Position numbers and translations under genes: made by a program | The notes under the pieces: generated by a model | What the model was told of the DNA's origin: nothing | Database searches by the model: none | The model's input: only the letters and a program-made list of their open reading frames with translations | Origin: Henricia sp. BOLD:AAB3569 | Taxonomy: Eukaryota > Echinodermata > Asteroidea > Spinulosida > Echinasteridae | Length of the DNA: 64,000 bases | Reading direction: 5' to 3' | Assembly: GCA_037783545.1 (NCBI GenBank) | Contig: JBBELK010001519.1 | Coordinates: 1-64,000 of the forward strand | Part shown: piece by piece, positions 51,426 to 63,939 of the stretch | How positions within the stretch are numbered: the first letter of the stretch is position 1 | How the letters are laid out: each line of letters starts with the position of its first letter

Positions 51426-53512
51426 TCACGCAAACCGTGGCTGTCTGTACACACCTCTTTGGGGTACTCCTGAGTTGTGCGCATGCTCAGTCATTCGGAC
51501 TGTCGTTAACGCACCGCAGTTTGGCTCGGCAATTTGGTCAAAGTGTGGTCCAAACGTCGGCAAATTTGGAGGTCGAAAAATGTTCCGACGAACTTCAAAT
51601 TTTGCATGCCCTAAACTCTCTATATTGCGCACTTGTCATAAAAAATTGACAGACTTTCGCCGGGAAATGGCAGAGAAATTTCAAAGTTTAGAAAAAAACT
51701 GGGTTGAGGCTTCCTGACTGCTCTCACGCAAACCGTGGCTGTCTGTACACACCTCTTTGGGGTACTCCTGAGTTGTGCGCATGCTCAGTCATTCGGACTG
51801 TCGTTAACGCACCGCAGTTTGGCTCGGCAATTTGGTCAAAGTGTGGTCCAAACGTCGGCAAATTTGGAGGTCGAAAAATGTTCCGACGGACTTCAAATTT
51901 TGCATGCCCTAAACTCTCTATATTGCGCACTTGTCATAAAAAATTGACAGACTTTCGCCGGGAAATGGCAGAGAAATTTCAAAGTTTAGAGAAAATTGGG
52001 TTGAGGCTTCCTGACTGCTCTCACGCAAACCGAGGCTGTCTGTACACACCTCTTTGGGGTACTCCTGAGTTGTGCGCATGCTCAGTCATTCGGACTGTCG
52101 TTAACGCACCGCAGTTTGGCTCGGCAATTTGGTCAAAGTGTGGTCCAAACGTCGGCAAATTTGGAGGTCGAAAAATGTTCCGACGAACTTCAAATTTTGC
52201 ATGCCCTAAACTCTCTATATTGCGCACTTGTCATAAAAAAATTGACAGACTTTCGCCGGGAAATGGCAGAGAAATTTCAAAGTTTAGAAAAAAACTGGGT
52301 TGAGGCTTCCTGACTGCTCTCACGCAAACCGTGGCTGTCTGTACACACCTCTTTGGGGTACTCCTGAGTTGTGCGCAGCTCAGTCATTCGGACTGTCGTT
52401 AACGCACCGCAGTTTGGCTCGGCAATTTGGTAAAAGTGTGGTCCAAACGTCGGCAAATTTGGAGGTCGAAAAATGTTCCGACGAACTTCAAATATTGCAT
52501 GCCCTAAACTCTCTATATTGCGCACTTGTCATACAAAATTGACAGACTTTCGCCAGGAAATGGCAGAGAAATTTCAAAGTTTAGAAAAAACTGGGTTGAG
52601 GCTTCCTGACTGCTCTCACGCAAACCGTGGCTGTCTGTACACACCTCTTTGGGGTACTCCTGAGTTGTGCGCATGCTCAGTCATTCGGACTGTCGTTAAC
52701 GCACCGCAGTTTGGCTCGGCAATTTGGTCAAAGTGTGGTCCAAACGTCGGCAAATTTGGAGGTCGACAAATGTTCCGACGAACTTCAAATTTTGCATGCC
52801 CTAAACTCTCTATATTGCGCACTTGTCATAAAAAAATTGACAGACTTTCGCCGGGAAATGGCAGAGAAATTTCAAAGTTTAGAAAAAAACTGGGTTGAGG
52901 CTTTCTGACTGCTCTCACGCAAACCGTGGCTGTCTGTACACACCTCTTTGGGGTACTCCTGAGTTGTGCGCATGCTCAGTCATTCGGACTGTCGTTAACG
53001 CACCGCAGTTTGGCTCGGCAATTTGGTCAAAGTGTGGTCCAAACGTCGGCAAATTTGGAGGTCGAAAAATGTTCCGACGAACTTCAAATTTTGCATGCCC
53101 TAAACTCTCTATATTGCGCACTTGTCATAAAAAATTGACAGACTTTCGCCGGGAAATGGCAGAGAAATTTCAAAGTTTAGAAAAAACTGGGTTGAGGCTT
53201 CCTGACTGCTGCTCTCACGCAAACCGAGGCTGTCTGTACACACCTCTTTGGGGTACTCCTGAGTTGTGCGCATGCTCAGTCATTCGGACTGTCGTTAACG
53301 CACCGCAGTTTGGCTCGGCAATTTGGTCAAAGTGTGGTCCAAACGTCGGCAAATTTGGAGGTCGAAAAATGTTCCGACGAACTTCAAATTTTGCATGCCC
53401 TAAACTCTCTATATTGCGCACTTGTCATAAAAAAATTGACAGACTTTCGCCGGGAAATGGCAGAGAAATTTCAAAGTTTAGAAAAAACTGGGTTGAGGCT
53501 TCCTGACTGCTC
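51426..53512. repeat. Seven-unit block P-A-B-C-D-P-B', second copy
   Basis: It repeats 42187-44273 marker for marker; on the left the pair of D units also matches (50830/51128 versus 41590/41889). On the right the copies diverge: C with TTTCCCCAGG at 53513 versus A with CCTAAGTTG at 44274. Confidence 0.85.
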
Positions 53513-56500
53513 TCACGCAAACCGTGGCTGTCTGTACACACCTCTTTGGGGTACTCCTGAGTTGTGCGCATGCTCAGTCATTCGGACTGTCGTTAACGCA
53601 CCGCAGTTTGGCTCGGCAATTTGGTAAAAGTGTGGTCCAAACGTCGGCAAATTTGGAGGTCGAAAAATGTTCCGACGAACTTCAAATATTGCATGCCCTA
53701 AACTCTCTATATTGCGCACTTGTCATAAAAAATTGACAGACTTTCCCCAGGAAATGGCAGAGAAATTTCAAAGTTTAGAAAAAACTGGGTTGAGGCTTCC
53801 TGACTGCTCTCACGCAAACCGTGGCTGTCTGTACACACCTCTTTGGGGTACTCCTGAGTTGTGCGCATGCTCAGTCATTCGGACTGTCGTTAACGCACCG
53901 CAGTTTGGCTCGGCAATTTGGTCAAAGTGTGGTCCAAACGTCGGCAAATTTGGAGGTCGACAAATGTTCCGACGAACTTCAAATTTTGCATGCCCTAAAC
54001 TCTCTATATTGCGCACTTGTCATAAAAAAATTGACAGACTTTCGCCGGGAAATGGCAGAGAAATTTCAAAGTTTAGAAAAAACTGGGTTGAGGCTTTCTG
54101 ACTGCTCTCACGCAAACCGTGGCTGTCTGTACACACCTCTTTGGGGTACTCCTGAGTTGTGCGCATGCTCAGTCATTCGGACTGTCGTTAACGCACCGCA
54201 GTTTGGCTCGGCAATTTGGTCAAAGTGTGGTCCAAACGTCGGCAAATTTGGAGGTCGACAAATGTTCCGACGAACTTCAAATTTTGCATGCCCTAAACTC
54301 TCTATATTGCGCACTTGTCATAAAAAAATTGACAGACTTTCGCCGGGAAATGGCAGAGAAATTTCAAAGTTTAGAAAAAACTGGGTTGAGGCTTCCTGAC
54401 TGCTCTCACGCAAACCGTGGCTGTCTGTACACACCTCTTTGGGGTACTCCTGAGTTGTGCGCAGCTCAGTCATTCGGACTGTCGTTAACGCACCGCAGTT
54501 TGGCTCGGCAATTTGGTAAAAGTGTGGTCCAAACGTCGGCAAATTTGGAGGTCGAAAAATGTTCCGACGAACTTCAAATATTGCATGCCCTAAACTCTCT
54601 ATATTGCGCACTTGTCATACAAAATTGACAGACTTTCGCCAGGAAATGGCAGAGAAATTTCAAAGTTTAGAAAAAACTGGGTTGAGGCTTCCTGACTGCT
54701 CTCACGCAAACCGTGGCTGTCTGTACACACCTCTTTGGGGTACTCCTGAGTTGTGCGCATGCTCAGTCATTCGGACTGTCGTTAACGCACCGCAGTTTGG
54801 CTCGGCAATTTGGTCAAAGTGTGGTCCAAACGTCGGCAAATTTGGAGGTCGACAAATGTTCCGACGAACTTCAAATTTTGCATGCCCTAAACTCTCTATA
54901 TTGCGCACTTGTCATAAAAAAATTGACAGACTTTCGCCGGGAAATGGCAGAGAAATTTCAAAGTTTAGAAAAAACTGGGTTGAGGCTTTCTGACTGCTCT
55001 CACGCAAACCGTGGCTGTCTGTACACACCTCTTTGGGGTAATCCTGAGTTGTGCGCATGCTCAGTCATTCGGACTGTCGTTAACGCACCGCAGTTTGGCT
55101 CGGCAATTTGGTCAAAGTGTGGTCCAAACGTCGGCAAATTTGGAGGTCGAAAAATGTTCCGACGAACTTCAAATTTTGCATGCCCTAAACTCTCTATATT
55201 GCGCACTTGTCATAAAAAATTGACAGACTTTCGCCGGGAAATGGCAGAGAAATTTCAAAGTTTAGAAAAAAACTGGGTTGAGGCTTCCTGACTGCTGCTC
55301 TCACGCAAACCGAGGCTGTCTGTACACACCTCTTTGGGGTACTCCTGAGTTGTGCGCATGCTCAGTCATTCGGACTGTCGTTAACGCACCGCAGTTTGGC
55401 TCGGCAATTTGGTCAAAGTGTGGTCCAAACGTCGGCAAATTTGGAGGTCGAAAAATGTTCCGACGAACTTCAAATTTTGCATGCCCTAAACTCTCTATAT
55501 TGCGCACTTGTCATAAAAAAATTGACAGACTTTCGCCGGGAAATGGCAGAGAAATTTCAAAGTTTAGAAAAAAACTGGGTTGAGGCTTCCTGACTGCTCT
55601 CACGCAAACCGTGGCTGTCTGTACACACCTCTTTGGGGTACTCCTGAGTTGTGCGCATGCTCAGTCATTCGGACTGTCGTTAACGCACCGCACTTTGGCT
55701 CGGCAATTTGGTAAAAGTGTGGTCCAAACGTCGGCAAATTTGGAGGTCGAAAAATGTTCCGACGAACTTCAAATATTGCATGCCCTAAACTCTCTATATT
55801 GCGCACTTGTCATAAAAAATTGACAGACTTTCGCCAGGAAATGGCAGAGAAATTTCAAAGTTTAGAAAAAACTGGGTTGAGGCTTCCTGACTGCTCTCAC
55901 GCAAACCGTGGCTGTCTGTACACACCTCTTTGGGGTACTCCTGAGTTGTGCGCATGCTCAGTCATTCGGACTGTCGTTAACGCACCGCAGTTTGGCTCGG
56001 CAATTTGGTCAAAGTGTGGTCCAAACGTCGGCAAATTTGGAGGTCGAAAAATGTTCCGACGAACTTCAAATTTTGCATGCCCTAAACTCTCTATATTGCG
56101 CACTTGTCATAAAAAATTGACAGACTTTCGCCGGGAAATGGCAGAGAAATTTCAAAGTTTAGAAAAAACTGGGTTGAGGCTTCCTGACTGCTGCTCTCAC
56201 GCAAACCGAGGCTGTCTGTACACACCTCTTTGGGGTACTCCTGAGTTGTGCGCATGCTCAGTCATTCGGACTGTCGTTAACGCACCGCAGTTTGGCTCGG
56301 CAATTTGGTCAAAGTGTGGTCCAAACGTCGGCAAATTTGGAGGTCGAAAAATGTTCCGACGAACTTCAAATTTTGCATGCCCTAAACTCTCTATATTGCG
56401 CACTTGTCATAAAAAAATTGACAGACTTTCGCCGGGAAATGGCAGAGAAATTTCAAAGTTTAGAAAAAACTGGGTTGAGGCTTCCTGACTGCTCTCACGC

Positions 56501-57684
56501 AAACCGTGGCTGTCTGTACACACCTCTTTGGGGTACTCCTGAGTTGTGCGCATGCTCAGTCATTCGGACTGTCGTTAACGCACCGCAGTTTGGCTCGGCA
56601 ATTTGGTAAAAGTGTGGTCCAAACGTCGGCAAATTTGGAGGTCGAAAAATGTTCCGACGAACTTCAAATATTGCATGCCCTAAACTCTCTATATTGCGCA
56701 CTTGTCATAAAAAATTGACAGACTTTCCCCAGGAAATGGCAGAGAAATTTCAAAGTTTAGAAAAAACTGGGTTGAGGCTTCCTGACTGCTCTCACGCAAA
56801 CCGTGGCTGTCTGTACACACCTCTTTGGGGTACTCCTGAGTTGTGCGCATGCTCAGTCATTCGGACTGTCGTTAACGCACCGCAGTTTGGCTCGGCAATT
56901 TGGTCAAAGTGTGGTCCAAACGTCGGCAAATTTGGAGGTCGACAAATGTTCCGACGAACTTCAAATTTTGCATGCCCTAAACTCTCTATATTGCGCACTT
57001 GTCATAAAAAAATTGACAGACTTTCGCCGGGAAATGGCAGAGAAATTTCAAAGTTTAGAAAAAACTGGGTTGAGGCTTTCTGACTGCTCTCACGCAAACC
57101 GTGGCTGTCTGTACACACCTCTTTGGGGTACTCCTGAGTTGTGCGCATGCTCAGTCATTCGGACTGTCGTTAACGCACCGCAGTTTGGCTCGGCAATTTG
57201 GTCAAAGTGTGGTCCAAACGTCGGCAAATTTGGAGGTCGACAAATGTTCCGACGAACTTCAAATTTTGCATGCCCTAAACTCTCTATATTGCGCACTTGT
57301 CATAAAAAAATTGACAGACTTTCGCCGGGAAATGGCAGAGAAATTTCAAAGTTTAGAAAAAACTGGGTTGAGGCTTTCTGACTGCTCTCACGCAAACCGT
57401 GGCTGTCTGTACACACCTCTTTGGGGTACTCCTGAGTTGTGCGCATGCTCAGTCATTCGGACTGTCGTTAACGCACCGCAGTTTGGCTCGGCAATTTGGT
57501 AAAAGTGTGGTCCAAACGTCGGCAAATTTGGAGGTCGAAAAATGTTCCGACGAACTTCAAATATTGCATGCCCTAAACTCTCTATATTGCGCACTTGTCA
57601 TAAAAAATTGACAGACTTTCGCCAGGAAATGGCAGAGAAATTTCAAAGTTTAGAAAAAACTGGGTTGAGGCTTCCTGACTGCTC

Positions 57685-60664
57685 TCACGCAAACCGTGGC
57701 TGTCTGTACACACCTCTTTGGGGTACTCCTGAGTTGTGCGCATGCTCAGTCATTCGGACTGTCGTTAACGCACCGCAGTTTGGCTCGGCAATTTGGTCAA
57801 AGTGTGGTCCAAACGTCGGCAAATTTGGAGGTCGACAAATGTTCCGACGAACTTCAAATTTTGCATGCCCTAAACTCTCTATATTGCGCACTTGTCATAA
57901 AAAAAATTGACAGACTTTCGCCGGGAAATGGCAGAGAAATTTCAAAGTTTAGAAAAAACTGGGTTGAGGCTTTCTGACTGCTCTCACGCAAACCGTGGCT
58001 GTCTGTACACACCTCTTTGGGGTACTCCTGAGTTGTGCGCATGCTCAGTCATTCGGACTGTCGTTAACGCACCGCAGTTTGGCTCGGCAATTTGGTCAAA
58101 GTGTGGTCCAAACGTCGGCAAATTTGGAGGTCGACAAATGTTCCGACGAACTTCAAATTTTGCATGCCCTAAACTCTCTATATTGCGCACTTGTCATAAA
58201 AAAATTGACAGACTTTCGCCGGGAAATGGCAGAGAAATTTCAAAGTTTAGAAAAAACTGGGTTGAGGCTTTCTGACTGCTCTCACGCAAACCGTGGCTGT
58301 CTGTACACACCTCTTTGGGGTACTCCTGAGTTGTGCGCATGCTCAGTCATTCGGACTGTCGTTAACGCACCGCAGTTTGGCTCGGCAATTTGGTCAAAGT
58401 GTGGTCCAAACGTCGGCAAATTTGGAGGTCGAAAAATGTTCCGACGAACTTCAAATTTTGCATGCCCTAAACTCTCTATATTGCGCACTTGTCATAAAAA
58501 ATTGACAGACTTTCGCCGGGAAATGGCAGAGAAATATCAAAGTTTAGAAAAAACTGGGTTGAGGCTTCCTGACTGCTGCTCTCACGCAAACCGAGGCTGT
58601 CTGTACACACCTCTTTGGGGTACTCCTGAGTTGTGCGCATGCTCAGTCATTCGGACTGTCGTTAACGCACCGCAGTTTGGCTCGGCAATTTGGTCAAAGT
58701 GTGGTCCAAACGTCGGCAAATTTGGAGGTCGAAAAATGTTCCGACGAACTTCAAATTTTGCATGCCCTAAACTCTCTATATTGCGCACTTGTCATAAAAA
58801 AATTGACAGACTTTCGCCGGGAAATGGCAGAGAAATTTCAAAGTTTAGAAAAAACTGGGTTGAGGCTTCCTGACTGCTCTCACGCAAACCGTGGCTGTCT
58901 GTACACACCTCTTTGGGGTACTCCTGAGTTGTGCGCATGCTCAGTCATTCGGACTGTCGTTAACGCACCGCAGTTTGGCTCGGCAATTTGGTAAAAGTGT
59001 GGTCCAAACGTCGGCAAATTTGGAGGTCGAAAAATGTTCCGACGAACTTCAAATTTTGCATGCCCTAAACTCTCTATATTGCGCACTTGTCATAAAAAAA
59101 TTGACAGACTTTCGCCGGGAAATGGCAGAGAAATTTCAAAGTTTAGAAAAAACTGGGTTGAGGCTTCCTGACTGCTCTCACGCAAACCGTGGCTGTCTGT
59201 ACACACCTCTTTAGGGGACTCCTGAGTTGTGCGCATGCTCAGTCATTCGGACTGTCGTTAACGCACCGCAGTTTGGCTCGGCAATTTGGTCAAAGTGTGG
59301 TCCAAACGTCGGCAAATTTGGAGGTCGAAAAATGTTCCGACGAACTTCAAATTTTGCATGCCCTAAACTCTCTATATTGCGCACTTGTCATAAAAAAATT
59401 GACAGACTTTCGCCGGGAAATGGCAGAGAAATTTCAAAGTTTAGAAAAAACTGGGTTGAGGCTTCCTGACTGCTCTCACGCAAACCGTGGCTGTCTGTAC
59501 ACACCTCTTTGGGGTACTCCTGAGTTGTGCGCATGCTCAGTCATTCGGACTGTCGTTAACGCACCGCAGTTTGGCTCGGCAATTTGGTCAAAGTGTGGTC
59601 CAAACGTCGGCAAATTTGGAGGTCGAAAAATGTTCCGACGAACTTCAAATTTTGCATGCCCTAAACTCTCTATATTGCGCACTTGTCATAAAAAATTGAC
59701 AGACTTTCGCCGGGAAATGGCAGAGAAATTATAAAGTTTAGAAAAAACTGGGTTGAGGCTTCCTGACTGCTCTCACGCAAACCGTGGCTGTCTGTACACA
59801 CCTCTTTGGGGTACTCCTGAGTTGTGCGCATGCTCAGTCATTCGGACTGTCGTTAACGCACCGCAGTTTGGCTCGGCAATTTGGTCAAAGTGTGGTCCAA
59901 ACGTCGGCAAATTTGGAGGTCGAAAAATGTTCCGACGAACTTCAAATTTTGCATGCCCTAAAATCTCTATATTGCGCACTTGTCATAAAAAATTGACAGA
60001 CTTTCGCCGGGAAATGGCAGAGAAATTTCAAAGTTTAGAAAAAACTGGGTTGAGGCTTCCTGACTGCTCTCACGCAAACCGTGGCTGTCTGTACACACCT
60101 CTTTGGGGTACTCCTGAGTTGTGCGCATGCTCAGTCATTCGGACTGTCGTTAACGCACCGCAGTTTGGCTCGGCAATTTGGTCAAAGTGTGGTCCAAACG
60201 TCGGCAAATTTGGAGGTCGAAAAATGTTCCGACGAACTTCAAATTTTGCATGCCCTAAACTCTCTATATTGCGCACTTGTCATAAAAAATTGACAGACTT
60301 TCGCCGGGAAATGGCAGAGAAATTATAAAGTTTAGAAAAAACTGGGTTGAGGCTTCCTGACTGCTCTCACGCAAACCGTGGCTGTCTGTACACACCTATT
60401 TGGGGTACTCCTGAGTTGTGCGCATGCTCAGTCATTCGGACTGTCGTTGACGCACCGCAGTTTGGCTCGGCAATTTGGTCAAAGTGTGGTCCAAACGTCG
60501 GCAAATTTGGAGGTCGAAAAATGTTCCGACGAACTTCAAATTTTGCATGCCCTAAACTCTCTATTTTGCGCACTTGTCATAAAAAATTGACAGACTTTCG
60601 CAGGGAAATGGCAGAGAAATTTCAAAGTTTAGAAAAAAACTGGGTTGAGGCTTCCTGACTGCTC
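57685..60664. repeat. Ten-unit higher-order repeat, copy 1 (2.98 kb)
   Basis: Ordered units: D 57685, D 57984, GAGAAATATCAAAG 58282, CTGCTGCTCTC 58582, C without ATATTGCA 58880, CTCTTTAGGGGAC 59178, AAATTATAAAG 59476, CTAAAATCTC 59773, AAATTATAAAG 60070, and 60367 with ACACCTATTTGG, GTCGTTGACG and CTATTTTGCG. All ten recur in order in copy 2 at 2978-2980 bp. Confidence 0.93.
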
Positions 60665-63642
60665 TCACGCAAACCGTGGCTGTCTGTACACACCTCTTTG
60701 GGGTACTCCTGAGTTGTGCGCATGCTCAGTCATTCGGACTGTCGTTAACGCACCGCAGTTTGGCTCGGCAATTTGGTCAAAGTGTGGTCCAAACGTCGGC
60801 AAATTTGGAGGTCGACAAATGTTCCGACGAACTTCAAATTTTGCATGCCCTAAACTCTCTATATTGCGCACTTGTCATAAAAAAATTGACAGACTTTCGC
60901 CGGGAAATGGCAGAGAAATTTCAAAGTTTAGAAAAAACTGGGTTGAGGCTTTCTGACTGCTCTCACGCAAACCGTGGCTGTCTGTACACACCTCTTTGGG
61001 GTACTCCTGAGTTGTGCGCATGCTCAGTCATTCGGACTGTCGTTAACGCACCGCAGTTTGGCTCGGCAATTTGGTCAAAGTGTGGTCCAAACGTCGGCAA
61101 ATTTGGAGGTCGACAAATGTTCCGACGAACTTCAAATTTTGCATGCCCTAAACTCTCTATATTGCGCACTTGTCATAAAAAAATTGACAGACTTTGCCGG
61201 GAAATGGCAGAGAAATTTCAAAGTTTAGAAAAAACTGGGTTGAGGCTTTCTGACTGCTCTCACGCAAACCGTGGCTGTCTGTACACACCTCTTTGGGGTA
61301 CTCCTGAGTTGTGCGCATGCTCAGTCATTCGGACTGTCGTTAACGCACCGCAGTTTGGCTCGGCAATTTGGTCAAAGTGTGGTCCAAACGTCGGCAAATT
61401 TGGAGGTCGAAAAATGTTCCGACGAACTTCAAATTTTGCATGCCCTAAACTCTCTATATTGCGCACTTGTCATAAAAAATTGACAGACTTTCGCCGGGAA
61501 ATGGCAGAGAAATATCAAAGTTTAGAAAAAACTGGGTTGAGGCTTCCTGACTGCTGCTCTCACGCAAACCGAGGCTGTCTGTACACACCTCTTTGGGGTA
61601 CTCCTGAGTTGTGCGCATGCTCAGTCATTCGGACTGTCGTTAACGCACCGCAGTTTGGCTCGGCAATTTGGTCAAAGTGTGGTCCAAACGTCGGCAAATT
61701 TGGAGGTCGAAAAATGTTCCGACGAACTTCAAATTTTGCATGCCCTAAACTCTCTATATTGCGCACTTGTCATAAAAAAATTGACAGACTTTCGCCGGGA
61801 AATGGCAGAGAAATTTCAAAGTTTAGAAAAAACTGGGTTGAGGCTTCCTGACTGCTCTCACGCAAACCGTGGCTGTCTGTACACACCTCTTTGGGGTACT
61901 CCTGAGTTGTGCGCATGCTCAGTCATTCGGACTGTCGTTAACGCACCGCAGTTTGGCTCGGCAATTTGGTAAAAGTGTGGTCCAAACGTCGGCAAATTTG
62001 GAGGTCGAAAAATGTTCCGACGAACTTCAAATTTTGCATGCCCTAAACTCTCTATATTGCGCACTTGTCATAAAAAAATTGACAGACTTTCGCCGGGAAA
62101 TGGCAGAGAAATTTCAAAGTTTAGAAAAAACTGGGTTGAGGCTTCCTGACTGCTCTCACGCAAACCGTGGCTGTCTGTACACACCTCTTTAGGGGACTCC
62201 TGAGTTGTGCGCATGCTCAGTCATTCGGACTGTCGTTAACGCACCGCAGTTTGGCTCGGCAATTTGGTCAAAGTGTGGTCCAAACGTCGGCAAATTTGGA
62301 GGTCGAAAAATGTTCCGACGAACTTCAAATTTTGCATGCCCTAAACTCTCTATATTGCGCACTTGTCATAAAAAAATTGACAGACTTTCGCCGGGAAATG
62401 GCAGAGAAATTTCAAAGTTTCGAAAAAACTGGGTTGAGGCTTCCTGACTGCTCTCACACAAACCGTGGCTGTCTGTACACACCTCTTTGGGGTACTCCTG
62501 AGTTGTGCGCATGCTCAGTCATTCGGACTGTCGTTAACGCACCGCAGTTTGGCTCGGCAATTTGGTCAAAGTGTGGTCCAAACGTCGGCAAATTTGGAGG
62601 TCGAAAAATGTTCCGACGAACTTCAAATTTTGCATGCCCTAAACTCTCTATATTGCGCACTTGTCATAAAAAATTGACAGACTTTCGCCGGGAAATGGCA
62701 GAGAAATTATAAAGTTTAGAAAAAACTGGGTTGAGGCTTCCTGACTGCTCTCACGCAAACCGTGGCTGTCTGTACACACCTCTTTGGGGTACTCCTGAGT
62801 TGTGCGCATGCTCAGTCATTCGGACTGTCGTTAACGCACCGCAGTTTGGCTCGGCAATTTGGTCAAAGTGTGGTCCAAACGTCGGCAAATTTGGAGGTCG
62901 AAAAATGTTCCGACGAACTTCAAATTTTGCATGCCCTAAAATCTCTATATTGCGCACTTGTCATAAAAAATTGACAGACTTTCGCCGGGAAATGGCAGAG
63001 AAATTTCAAAGTTTAGAAAAAACTGGGTTGAGGCTTCCTGACTGCTCTCACGCAAACCGTGGCTGTCTGTACACACCTCTTTGGGGTACTCCTGAGTTGT
63101 GCGCATGCTGAGTCATTCGGACTGTCGTTAACGCACCGCAGTTTGGCTCGGCAATTTGGTCAAAGTGTGGTCCAAACGTCGGCAAATTTGGAGGTCGAAA
63201 AATGTTCCGACGAACTTCAAATTTTGCATGCCCTAAACTCTCTATATTGCGCACTTGTCATAAAAAATTGACAGACTTTCGCCGGGAAATGGCAGAGAAA
63301 TTATAAAGTTTAGAAAAAACTGGGTTGAGGCTTCCTGACTGCTCTCACGCAAACCGTGGCTGTCTGTACACACCTATTTGGGGTACTCCTGAGTTGTGCG
63401 CATGCTCAGTCATTCGGACTGTCGTTGACGCACCGCAGTTTGGCTCGGCAATTTGGTCAAAGTGTGGTCCAAACGTCGGCAAATTTGGAGGTCGAAAAAT
63501 GTTCCGACGAACTTCAAATTTTGCATGCCCTAAACTCTCTATTTTGCGCACTTGTCATAAAAAATTGACAGACTTTCGCAGGGAAATGGCAGAGAAATTT
63601 CAAAGTTTAGAAAAAAACTGGGTTGAGGCTTCCTGACTGCTC
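60665..63642. repeat. Ten-unit higher-order repeat, copy 2 (2.98 kb)
   Basis: Direct tandem copy of 57685-60664. Differences seen: ACTTTGCCGGG near 61195 (one base lost), GTTTCGAAAAAAC near 62420, CTCTCACACAAACC at 62454, GCATGCTGAGTC at about 63107, and 7 instead of 8 A in unit 60665. The next unit (63643) is not D, so a third copy does not follow. Confidence 0.93.
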
Positions 63643-63939
63643 TCACGCAAACCGTGGCTGTCTGTACACACCTCTTTGGGGTACTCCTGAGTTGTGCGCA
63701 TGCTCAGTCATTCGGACTGTCGTTAACGCACCGCAGTTTGGCTCGGCAATTTGGTCAAAGTGTGGTCCAAACGTCGGCAAATTTGGAGGTCGAAAAATGT
63801 TCCGACGAACTTCAAATTTTGCATGCCCTAAACTCTCTATATTGCGCACTTGTCATACAAAATTGACAGACTTTCGCCGGGAAATGGCAGAGAAATTTCA
63901 AAGTTTAGAAAAAACTGGGTTGAGGCTTCCTGACTGCTC

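Noticed and set aside
63098-63120. AP-1 / NF-E2-like site TGCTGAGTCA in unit 63048
   Set aside because: It arises from one private base change (CTCAGTC to CTGAGTC) in a single unit; the other units lack it, so chance is the better explanation.
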